Source of the DNA: Beverwykella pulmonaria
Lineage: Eukaryota; Ascomycota; Dothideomycetes; Pleosporales; Melanommataceae
Assembly (NCBI GenBank): GCA_001599595.1
Contig: BCHH01000007.1
Location: 2,064,719-2,128,718, forward strand
Length of the DNA stretch: 64,000 bases
Direction: 5' to 3'
Positions 44,017 to 56,344 of this stretch are shown piece by piece. The notes under the pieces were generated by a model. That model worked only from the letters and a program-made list of their open reading frames with translations, did not search any database and was not told where the DNA came from. Numbering within the stretch: position 1 is the first letter of the stretch; every line of letters starts with the position of its first letter. The position numbers and the translations under genes are program-made.

Positions 44017-45004
44017 GGTGTCCTGCTTTCGTTGCGAACAAAGACGGCCCTCCCTTTATCTATGCTCGCCGAACACCACGACGCTTCCTGGTCATAGCTT
44101 CGAACGTGCAGGTACATGGTTTCGAATCTCCGCGGGCGACTGCATAGTTTAATTAACTGAGTGAAAGATGCATCGGCATGACAGCCGAATGCGATGGCCG
44201 ATTTCTGCATTTTGGAGATGAGACATCATCAGACGCTAACCAACGGGATCTTCAGCAGAATACTATACTATCTGCAGTGCCATAATGCTGCGGAGGTTAT
44301 AATGTTGTGCAAGCTCGAGCAAGCTGTTTTTACCGTGATAGGGGTGCAAGGACAAAGGTTTTAATGCATGGCTGCGGCGCGGTTGCAGCTATTAGCCCCC
44401 AACCCAGCCCCCAACATAGACAACCCGGAACATCGAAGTGACCGGTCAACCATGCGGGGTTTTTTTTCTCACAAAGCCTCGCAGGATCTGTTTTTAGCAT
44501 TCATCGCAGCTTGCTCCTTATGGTCTTTGTGCAGTATGTGTGAACTTGTTGGGACGTGGATAGGTGGGCTGAGTAAGTATGCCATCTGGCCGCCTGAACT
44601 ACGCAATAATAGCAACAATTGCTACTGAGAGAATAGTTATTTTGGAAGTTGACGCCTACAGGTTAGTGCATAGTATACGTAAGGGGGGTAGGGCACGTAA
44701 CGATACCACGCTTGTGATATTTTTATAGATTCATCGAAAATCCATGGGCAGGGTAAGTGCCACTCATTGGCATATCCTGCGATATATCCAACCCCATGCC
44801 CATCTACATATCTTGTAGTGCAATCTGCTGTGAATATGGCTGCTCCATCCCGGACAAGTCTGCATCGCCAAAATGCCATAAAATACTTGATACGGCTTGA
44901 GGAGTCGCGGGCTAGGCAAGGAACGAATTAAGATGGTCGATGGTAAGACCGTTATAGTCCCACGAAATGGACTCGGTTGCTTTTTCAAGCCTGGAGCTGC
45001 TACA
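44017..45004. other. Intergenic, no recognised gene
   Basis: An 86-codon frame at 44368-44628 has one hydrophobic stretch but no start context, conservation or partner. I see no firm feature. Confidence 0.35.
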
Positions 45005-45150
45005 TGGTGCCGTGAATCGTGCTATCGTCCTGACGTTGGTGATGGAGCTCCTTTAGCGCGGCGTTGTCGCGCTCGCATCTTGCGCATGGTGTTCGGCCGT
45101 TGCACTTGGATTTCCTGATGCCTTCCTCACCCTTGTCTGTGACTCTTCGC
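45005..45150 (-). pseudogene. Zn2Cys6 transcription-factor fragment
   Basis: A minus-strand frame ending at TAG near 45005 contains RKSKCNGRTPCARCERDNAA, the second half of a fungal binuclear zinc cluster (R-K-x-K-C-x-G-x-x-P-C-x-x-C). The first two cysteines are absent: the preceding residues read RVTDKGEEGI. The frame closes about 20 residues after the motif. It is a relic of a regulator gene, with no other part found nearby. Confidence 0.5.
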
Positions 45151-45730
45151 AAGGCGCTTCGTTTGTGGGAACAGTATTGCTGTTTCTCGAGTTGGCACTA
45201 TCATAACCATGGTGCCAAGGGGAAGGCACCTTGCTGAGCTGAGCGAAAAACACGGTGTAGCAATAAGCTCTCTGAGTCTACTTTCGCAGCTGGTCCTTCT
45301 CGCAAACGGTGCGGTGCATTCGTCGATCGGGTTCTTGATACGGAGGTGCCTTTCGAGGGTCCTTGCCCACCTTGGCAAGACAGGGGTATACGCTACATTC
45401 CTGATTCGGGAGTTGCTCCGAGCTGACGTGGTCTTTGATCCTCAACCTCACTTTTCCGCATTGTTTGTCAATTTAATTCTATACCTTTTGTACAATGGCT
45501 CCTTATAACATTGCTACATGTGCCATAAGTGACAATTGTACCCACTAAGAAATTGAGCGCTTTGGACATGTGGTTTGATTGGAGGTGAGTTGAAGAGTGA
45601 CGGAGAAGGTGAGAAGGCGAGAAGGCGGAGGAGTTATCTCAGTTATTGTGGTGAGGTCCGTGCGACGCTAAATTTAGCGAGGCTGCGAGGCTCTGGTGTG
45701 GGTCAGATGAGCTATATGTAGTCTCTTCCT

Positions 45731-46600
45731 CCTGAGCGGATAGCAAGGCACTAGGATTGACACTGATGACTGATTGATATGTTCGAAGGACCTCGCAATA
45801 CTTCCTTGGGTAGTGTTGAGATGTGATGGATACGTCATCATGAGAAGCAATGATCCGGGCAAGCTTGATCTATTACATGTCTTATGCTGCTTGACGAAGA
45901 GCGAAAAAGCCATTAAAATATTAACGCGTCTAGGAGTAAATAAGGTCTGGAAGACCAGAACGCGTAAATAGGTTGCATCGTGTGGGTGAGATTGAGTTAA
46001 TTATTGGCTTGTATGGCGCGTTAAAATTGTAGTCAACGTCTAAGATCTCATGAGCAACCTTGTGGAATTAGAAGATTGTTCTTTTTTTAGGATGCAGTTT
46101 TGTTGAAATACAGTAGCAGCGCAAAGTTATAACTGTTAGGGGTACTAAAGTTAGAATTTGGCTTAATTAATAGTGGATTTACTGACACACACACTCACAA
46201 ACATACACATACATTCTGTCTCTGTGCTATTTAAGGGGGGAAGGAAAATAGGAACAATAGTCGTCTATTATAGTGAATTACCATGCATACAATCAGAAAC
46301 GATGGCGGCTCCCCACATTCCGCAGCAAGAATGATTGGCGTCTGTGCTCACACCAATTTGCAAATAACTTTTGGAGGTAGGTCACACTTCGTAATCGACA
46401 GTTTTTCTCATACATTACTAGAATAGGGTAGGATGGCTTGGAAGAGAACGGCTAGAGGATGGTGATTGGAGAAGAACGAATGCTGTGCCCACCCACAGTG
46501 GCCGATGGTTTTCGCCATACATTGCCGGGATGGGTATGGATAGGAGGAATATTACTGGAGAAGAAATGCTATTCTACAGTCCCTGCACCCCCTTCCACTG
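45731..46600. repeat. Dispersed repeat, copy B
   Basis: It has two parts. 45731-45870 matches copy A, and 46170-46600 matches 50440-51000 of copy C, including the CA-rich ACACACACTCACAAACATACAC tract and the AGAGGATGGTGATTGGAGAAG block. About 300 bp of unrelated sequence (45871-46169) separates the two parts, so it is an insertion here or a deletion in copy C. Confidence 0.8.
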
Positions 46601-46919
46601 CAGTTTTGTTTGCATCTGTTCTGTCACGCAGGTTTGGCTGCGGACTTGGGCTATTTGTTCGCCTCGGGCTCTGTATTACTGTCTTTTAGATTTGTAGCAT
46701 TTACTTCTACGGGTGGGAACAACACATTTACTGGAGGGTTTAGATATGTACTTTCTTATCGGTGAAGGTCCGGCTGCACCCAACGTCTTGGATTTATCTG
46801 TTGTTCCTGACCCCTGTCCCGGAACTTATCCCTTCATGCATGCCATATTTACCAGAGAAAATACCATAAACCCAGATTGCAAGTATCCCAACCGATCCTC
46901 ACAACTCTTCAGCTCCCCC

Positions 46920-47560
46920 TTAGCGCTTACCAAATCTCGAGTTCGGAGTACCTGATTCAGATCTTCGATTGTCCTTGTCCAAGTGCCAAGATCCATGAGC
47001 ACTGCTTCCGTGATCCTTTGGTGTCTGAGGCATATCCATCGCATAAGAGTTCACAAAACTCGGTCGCGTATTATGGAACCTGGTGGTCATGAGGCTCCAC
47101 CTCCGAAGTACTCTCTCAGCCAGTCGTTTCACGGTCGGCAAGCATGAAGCAATAACGCCGACCTCTTCTTCCAGCTTCATCTATATGTCAACCCGGATGG
47201 AAGCCTCATCGGATCACCCTTGCCGACCGTTTTCAAAGTCGTTAACTTCGCACACAGAACGCCTGTGGCGAACAAGCCCGTCGCCATTAGAATTCCGATG
47301 AGGAATTTCTGTCCGCGGGCGGTTGAGAGTCCGGGTGAATCTGATCGGCATAAGGGCGAGTGTAAGATCCATAGCGACGAATATGCCTGAACGTAGTCAG
47401 TACGAAATCATAAGAAAGATTTCAAACTACATGCCGGAAACGATCCATGCGTAAGTGACCAGTGGTTTCATAGGCCAGCACTTGGCGCCTGAGACATCCA
47501 TGTAGCACCGTCACACATACCCAGAGAACCAACCCGATACCCATACTTGACTATCTCCCT
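46920..47560 (-). pseudogene. Second Pth11-like rhodopsin-domain relic
   Basis: Reading from 47560 downwards, the frames give IFVAMDLTLALMPIRFTRTL, then after a frameshift KFLIGILMATGLFATGVLCA and KLTTLKTVGKGD. After a TGA and another shift they give KLEEEVGVIASCLPTVKRL and a Ser-rich tail ending FGKR near 46923. The order and motifs match the last two or three helices and the tail of fungal rhodopsin-domain (Pth11-like) proteins. The N-terminal half is missing or unrecognisable. At least two frameshifts and one stop make it non-functional. Confidence 0.65.
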
Positions 47561-47706
47561 TACCCAGAGCTCTTAGTTATAAGTAGGATCTCAACAAAGA
47601 CATGCCCCGCAACCAAAGCCGATATCATGATATCAACGACAGGAGCAAATCCTTACACCAATATGTGCTTGCTAAATATAACGCGCGACGTATATACGTC
47701 ACCAAT

Positions 47707-49681
47707 CTACCTCCCTTTCAAAATATCATCCGCAATCTTTTCAGCCAACATATACACCGAACTCTGCGGATGCCCCGGCACACTAAACGGCGGAATCGAA
47801 TTATCCACCACTCTCAACCCCTTCACCCCAAACACTCTAGCCTTCGAATCCACCACCGCAAACCTATCCCCTGCCTTCCCCATCTTACAAGTCGAACTGG
47901 CATGCCAGATAGTTGCCGCATTCCGCTGAATGTAGTTGAGAATATCCACATCAGAAGTCACGGCGCTGCCCGGTGATATCTCCGGCCCAACGGTGATATT
48001 TGCAAGGGCGGAACTCCTCCACGCCTCGCGGATGCGCTTGAACGCTGCAAGGAGTGTCTCCCCGTCCGCGTCGTCGGTCAGCCAGCCGAGATTGATGACC
48101 GGTGCGTCTGAGATGTTGGCGCTGCGAATTGTGACATTGCCTCTTGACGACGGGGTCAACAGTATGGCACTGATTGCACCGATTGTCGTTACATTCGCTG
48201 CTCCGCCCGGGAACCCGACGGGTACGTTCTCGATCTCGGGCCAGTCGACTGGGAATTGCGAGAGCAGGGTTGCTGTGCGCGTGGAGAAGTTGGTGCGGTA
48301 TTGCGGAGGTAGCTTCTCGAATGAGAGATAGCCTCCTCCGGCACTGTATGGGCCTGTGCCGTTGGAGTAATACTGCTCCAGAGCGACGGATCGTTGGGCA
48401 GGGCTTGCGAGGTAGGCGCCTGTGCTAGGAGGACTGATGCCATGGGTGACGCCGACGAAGATTTGGTCCCAGAGATTCTGACCGACGCCTGGGAGGTCGG
48501 ATATGAGGTCGATAGAAAGATCGGAGAGCGTTTTGGCTGGGCCGATACCTGTTGTGTTCAGCTTGGGTCTGTATAATTAAAGAGACGGAGCTTACCAGAT
48601 AGCATAAGGAGCTGCGGGGAGTGAAACACGCCGGCTGAAAGGATGACTTCCTTCTTGGCCGATATCACATACTCTCCTTGTCCAGACGAAACAACCACTC
48701 CAGTTGCTCTTTTGGCCTCATTGAACACAATCTTTGTTGCTTGGGAACGCAAGTAAACAGTGATTTGCGCGTTCTTCCTCTCGAGTACTGTTCTCAGATA
48801 GCTGTTTTTTGACGTGCTCCTTGTGGAGTCCTTAGGATCAACTGTACTGGGAATCCACGCTCCGCCTCTCAGCTCGCCACTATTGAAACCCTTTGGACTC
48901 AGCGGCTGCCCGATTGCTGGCAGTACACGTGCGAGCCAGGTTCGGGCTGAATCCACAAAGTGGCTCCACGAGACTTGCAAAGGATTGTCTGGAGTATTGC
49001 CACAGGCAAAAGGGTCGAAGTTAACGGTCGTATTCGGAACATTCCGTCTCTGTGGGTCTGGCGGGGTGAGTGTGCAGGTCCGTTTGAAGAATGGAAGGAT
49101 TCGGTCGAATGTGTAGCTTTGGTCACCAACGAGATCAGCCCACCACTGGTACGCGCCTTTGGTTCCTCGGTGGTATCCCATGGAATTGATGGCGGAACTG
49201 CCACCCAGTGTCTTGCCTTGGGCATAGTGGATGCGACGGTTTCCGGCTGCGACTTGGGGCGTGGAAAGTAGGTCCCAATCCATCAGAGAGTTGCGCGGGT
49301 AGTCTTCTGTAGCTGCCAGGAAGGGCATCGTAGAACCAAGGTAGGGGACCGTGGATTGGTTTCCATTGTCCTGTTCATAGAGACCGCCAGCCTCGATGAC
49401 GGCAACAGATGCGAATTCTGAGAGGCGGGATGCGACAACGAGGCCGGCAGTGCCGCCGCCGATGACTGTAAATGTTAGTAAAGTGAGAATAGAGATGGAA
49501 ATTAGTGTGGTTACACAATATAGCGGGATCTGTACTTCAGGGAATAGGTTAAGGTTTACGCACCCACATAATCGTACGAAGCATTCGTTGACACGCCCGT
49601 TTGGATCCGTTGCGCTTCCGTCGAAGTCGCGGTAACGAGCCCGCAGATTGCTACGGCAAAGCTTCCAAGGTGGCCCAACAT
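47707..49681 (-). CDS. Secreted GMC oxidoreductase
   Basis: Exons 49564-49681, 48596-49465 and 47707-48548 splice in phase to 609 residues. A signal peptide (about residues 1-23) precedes YDYVVIGGGTAGLVVASRL, the FAD-binding Rossmann motif formed across intron 1. GKTLGGSSAINSMGYHRG is the first GMC signature; ILSAGVFHSPQLLMLSGIG is the second, crossing intron 2. The C-terminal active-site region reads ATIWHASSTCKMG and PPFSVPGHPQSSVYMLAEK, giving the usual His/His pair. The family includes aryl-alcohol, glucose and choline oxidases or dehydrogenases; the substrate cannot be told here. It is intact although surrounded by repeats and relics. Confidence 0.92.
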
Positions 49682-50234
49682 TCCCACTTTACCAATTACT
49701 AGTCCAGCAGTAATTCGATCAAGCCCCACTAGTCTCAAACACCCGGGGTACGAAGTGAGAAAATTCTCAGCCTGTGCTCTGGTACTGACGTGCGGTACTC
49801 GCATTTAAACGCCAGGCACGTGGGTACAAATTATAAGAACGACCGCGAGTCATGCCGTACAGGTCGGTTATTTCTATCTGGCTTCTCGGCCAATGAAAAG
49901 CGGCGAGGAACGCGGGGCGTGCAGCAAACTTGCACGACAGGTTCACTAATCTGGCTGCATCAGCTCCGTAGAAGGAATATTGGTTCAGGGGCTTCGGTTG
50001 CAACTTGTCAAAGGTTGCCTTCCACAGTGATACGTGCAGATAGAGTTAGCTACCCTGTCACACGGTCCGGAAAAATAAACGAACACCAAAACGCTTAGCC
50101 TCCCACACTCGAACAACAACATGTCACGACGATGGCATTCGGATTAAAACGCTAGATAACGAGTATCAGATTTAGAGCTTGATTGCTTCGTGCTTCTGTC
50201 GAGATGGTTCAAGACGTCAAGATGCAGAGGAAGA
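49682..50234. other. Spacer, nothing recognised
   Basis: The upstream region of the GMC gene. No further feature. Confidence 0.4.
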
Positions 50235-51010
50235 AAAGGTTCCTCTGTCGGCTAAATACAATGCAAGACACCAGGAGATTGATACTGATGACTGATTGAT
50301 ATGTTCGAAGGACCTCGCAATACTTCCTTGGGTAGTGTTGAGATGTGATGGATACGTCATCATGAGAAGCAACGGTCCAGGCAAGTTTGCCGGACCAAAT
50401 TTATTTAGAGTATCACGTGAGTGGCTCAAGGTGGATTCACTGACACACACACTCACAAACATACACATACATTCTGTCTCTGTCCGTCTGTCTGTCTCTG
50501 TGCTACTTAAGGCGGGAAGGAAAACAGGAACGATAGTCGTCCATCATAGTGAAATACCATGCATGCAATCAGAAACGATGGCGGTTCCCCACATTCCGCA
50601 CTCACCCCCTTGTCTTCACTGCACTAACTTAATTGAGCCACACTACACAACACATGACCAGTGAAATATGCATGATGAGAACTACGGCGATCGACACTTT
50701 TCCTTAATGCTTCCCAAAGCGGCAACTTCGCTTCAGCAGCAAGAATGATTGGCGTCTGTGCTTACACTGTGCAGATCACTTTCGGAGGAAGGTCACACTC
50801 CGTAATCAACAGTTTTTCTCATACATTACTAGAATAGGTAGGATGGCTCGGAAGAGAATGGCTAGAGGATGGTGATTGGAGAAGAACGAATGCTGTGCCC
50901 ACCCACAGTGGCCGATGGTTTTCGCCATGCATTGCCGAGATGGGTATGGCTGAGAGGAAGATTGCTGTTATGCTACAGTCCCTGCACCCCCTTCCACTGC
51001 CGTTCTCGAT
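50235..51010. repeat. Dispersed repeat, copy C
   Basis: The longest copy: 50250-50435 matches copy A, and 50440-51000 matches the second part of copy B. It has an extra stretch of about 140 bp (about 50600-50740) not found in copy B and an expanded GTCT microsatellite near 50480. There is no coding frame and no clear terminal repeat. Copies B and C flank the second Pth11 relic and the GMC gene. Confidence 0.8.
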
Positions 51011-51039
51011 GCTTATCTACACCGTTTCCCAAATAGGCA

Positions 51040-51740
51040 CAATGCCCCAAGGATCGAAACCTCGTGGTGCATGCAGTGATCAAAAATTTTCCATTCTCAT
51101 TACCAGAAGAATAAGATGAAAGTTATGCAGCAATAGGTTGGTGATATTGAAGAAGCACGCCGTTTGTGCTCATCCACAGTGATCGATGGACTTCTGACTA
51201 ATTTCCAGAACGGGCAGGATCCCTGAAAGGCAAAACCTCGCCGTGCATGCAGTGCTCGATGGGCATTCTCGCCAGTTGCCTAAACAAGTAAGTTGTGTCA
51301 GAGGAGGGTCATGATTGGAGCTGGGCAACGCCTCTAACTCGGGATGACCCGGGAGAAAGCCTGGGCGAGGTGTTTTGATTGGAGCAAAGCCTTTTGTCTC
51401 CATCTTGCAGCTATCGACGGCAAATTCATACATTACCTAGATAGGCAGGAATAGCTCAGGAAGGAGGAATAATTGGACAATTCGACAGTGTCACCGGTGT
51501 CAAAACTACAGTGATGGATGGTTTTCTTGCCATTTGCCTAGATAGGCAGGAAGAATAAGGCAGTGGATAAGGCAATGGACAAGGCAGTGCACACATTTCG
51601 GTCAGTGATCGACACCCTTGGGAAAAATACCCGATGCGGTAATATGAGATCGCGATCGATGCAGAGCATCGCAGTTCACGTGCAGGGGATGCGGATCGCA
51701 GACTTCGACGGCAGTTTGACAATTGCCTGAATGGGAGAGA
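51040..51740. repeat. Degenerate repeats with a TTGCCTAGATAGGCA core
   Basis: At least five imperfect copies of a motif made of a GAYGG(N)TTT/CTTNNCCA block followed by TTGCCTA(G/A)ATAGGCAGG or a variant, spaced by about 80-120 bp (near 51185, 51265, 51415, 51510, 51705). A related copy ends copy C near 50915. TGCCTAGATAGGCA is nearly palindromic. CGTGCATGCAGTG also occurs at 51068 and 51240. Confidence 0.6.
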
Positions 51741-51846
51741 GAATTATCGATTTTAACATTCTTACGCCCGTACACAAGGCGACCTCTTTCTATTCCGTCA
51801 TAATAGGTGCTTGGCGATGAACGACTGTGTGGGTGATACCAGACAC

Positions 51847-53571
51847 CTAGACTCTATGCTCCACATGCGATGTGTAGCCCTGTTTTGCCTCAACTTCTTG
51901 AACTCTCCTATCGAGATCAAGCTCTGCAAAGTCTACTTTCTTCATTCCGGGTACAAACAGCGGGGCATTAGTAAAGAGGTAGTTCATTTCTTCGAGCGGA
52001 CGCTTGGCGGTCTCAGGCAGAATCGCCCAGAAGAAAAGTGCGTTAGTGAAGTTGCAGATCTGTTCTCATGTAAGCATTGATTCAATAACAGGTAATGAAA
52101 TTAGGTGTCTTACGATAAACAAGAAATAATACTTGTAACCAACAGCAGTCATCGCAGGCTTCGTCACTTGTCCAATCATGGTGTTGAAGGCAAACGAGAC
52201 CATTGTCGCAATTGAGACTCCCTTAGATCGGGTCTTAGTGTCGAAGATCTCAGCCGGGATGATCCAGGAGAGCGGGCCGCAGGTTGACGAGAACGAGAAG
52301 TTGTAGATCCAAGTGATGACTATGAATCCCCAAGCCGCGCTCTTGTTGCCGCTTTCGCCCGGAGGGAACTTCGCAAGCAAGATAGTCGCGATAATAAACG
52401 TCACCATGTTGCCGAGGTTACCCAGAATGAGCGGCCAACGCCTACCAAACTTATCAATGAGGAGGATACAGAGAAATTGCGCAACGAGAGCGATGACAGA
52501 AGAGATGGCCTGGTATTTCAGCGTCTCATCTCCTTGGATGCCCATCAGGCCGTAGATGGTAACGGAGTAGTATTGGATCGCGCTGACACCGGTCATCTGG
52601 ACAGAGGCTTGGATAGCGCAAGCAAGAAAGAGGCGGCGGAAGCAAGACTTGTCAATGAAAAGCTCCTTGTAGGATTGTGCTTCGTGCTCGTGCTCGAATG
52701 TGATGGCTTCCTGAATCTGATCGAATTCTGCTCGGACCCAAGGGTCGTTCTCGTTTCCATGAGCGTGCAACTTAGCAAGCATACGCAGGCCTTCGTCGGG
52801 TCGTCCATGATCGATAAGCCAACGAGGTGATTCGGGGAAGAAGAGGATTAGGGCTGCGAGAACAACGGCGGGGATAACTTGGATTCCGAGACTGGTTCGC
52901 CATTGACCGCTGTTTGTTGGGGCAAAACCGACATAGGTGCCTGGGCAAAGTTAATTTTGCAAAGGAGGCGTCTGCTTGAAAACTACTCACCATAAGAGAT
53001 CCAAGAGGCGCACAGAGCTCCAACGCCAAGCATGAACTGCTGAAGAGCCGTGATACGTCCTCGGATGCTGGGGTGGGCCAATTCGGCCTGGTAGAGAGGG
53101 ATGATCATGCAAAGCACCCCAACACCCAGACCAGCGATGGCTCGACCAGAGTACAGATATCCAAGGCCTTGGGCTCCGGTTTGCAACGCGCCACCCAAGC
53201 AGAAGATGACGGCACCGATCATTATCGTGATCTTTCGGCCGAATCTATCACCCGATGGTCCAGCGATAGCCGCTCCAAAGAAGGCCCCACCAGTGAAAAC
53301 GGATACAACTGCACCGCTACGAATATGGTCAGTGACTCTGGAGTGAATGTACAGCTATGGGCGGCATACGTCTCATTATCGGTAGGCTTAAATCGGCTGA
53401 TGAAAGACTGCGACGCGATAACCTGCGCAATGACACCGAGATCATACCCGAAGAGCAGTGATCCCAGCGATGCGAAGAGGCCAATCAAGAACTGTTGCCA
53501 CTGATTAGAATGCGTACTCTCCCAAACATCAATGGATGTCTTACCTGATACCATTTCGGAGGAAGGGCCAT
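51847..53571 (-). CDS. MFS sugar transporter
   Basis: Five exons (53545-53571, 53370-53491, 52991-53316, 52114-52940, 51847-52059) splice in phase to 504 residues. Sugar-porter signatures are present: GYDLGVIAQVI in helix 1, GDRFGRKITIM in loop 2-3, GLGVGVLCMIIPLYQAELAHPSIRGR after helix 4, and PESPRWLIDHGR before the central loop. QMTGVSAIQYYSVTIYG lies in helix 7, DKFGRRWPL in loop 8-9 and ILPETAKRPLEEMN after helix 12. It is a plasma-membrane proton symporter or facilitator for hexoses or pentoses. It shares its promoter with a GH51 arabinofuranosidase, which makes L-arabinose a reasonable guess for the substrate. Confidence 0.92.
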
Positions 53572-54087
53572 GATGAAAGCTGCGAAATCTGCAGGGAAGT
53601 TGGACAGACCGAAACTGCGGGTCTTCCACTATCTTATACTTCCAATCCCCAGCCAGTGACCTTGCCATCCATTACATGGGGCCTTCAACTTCCCTGGTGT
53701 CTATGGCCAACAATTTCCCCAGACTACTCCATTTCCCCGCTCGCGTGATGTGCGTACGGCTTTCTCATCACATTCTCATCAGACTTGGGGTGCGTCCGAG
53801 GCATCGGATCCATCCTCGGGAGGCGATGGGCCGAATGACTGGCGGAAGAGCTGCTACTGTCTTCGGGATTTAAGCCAGGAGGAGAATGGTGGAGTAGAAG
53901 TTTGGATAAAGTCGTGGGTCGTATTCTCCCACGAATCAGATAGGAGCAGAACTAGGCTGGATTAGGCTACCGCCGGCTGTTGAACGGTCCACCCCAACAC
54001 GTTTCTTGAGCTTCAAGATTCGGCACATGCCACGCTCCTGAAGTATTTTTCCAACTTGATCCGAGAGAGTAGGAATTGAGCTCCAAT
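53572..54087. promoter_or_regulatory. Shared divergent promoter
   Basis: 516 bp between the transporter and GH51 start codons. Two sequences fit the CreA consensus SYGGRG: CCCCGC at 53735-53740 (reverse orientation) and GTGGAG at 53889-53894. I found no clear GGCTAAA (XlnR-type) site. The consensus is short, so chance matches are likely. Confidence 0.45.
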
Positions 54088-56004
<1,917 letters not shown>

Positions 56005-56344
56005 GAAGTGTACCAAGACAGGGGCTCTGCAAGTTCCGTTAGCCGTCTCTATACACTTCAAAGCCAGGAAGGGGCGCAGTAAAGAACATATACATTCCGT
56101 ACGAAGACACTGCCTATATCCACAAAGAATGCAATACATAACGGTGACAGGCTCCTCCCTTGGCATGTCACACCATATCATCACCTCGCTAAACAAGTTC
56201 GTGCCTGCGTTATGAATAGTAAACACATTGGGTGCGATATGCCAAAGAATCGCTTGCCTCCTGCGAGCACAGCCCGAAGCCAGTCATCAAATATACGACT
56301 CGACTCGAATGAGACAACAGGAATGGTGTCGATAAAATCATCTC
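56005..56344. other. Convergent spacer
   Basis: Lies between the 3' ends of the GH51 and MBP1 genes. No feature is recognised. Confidence 0.5.

Noticed and set aside
44368..44628. 86-codon plus frame with a hydrophobic stretch
   Set aside because: No family resemblance, splice partners or promoter-like context; its length is within chance.
45053..45508. Overlapping plus and minus frames of 66-99 codons
   Set aside because: They overlap one another on opposite strands and show no family motif apart from the short zinc-cluster fragment.
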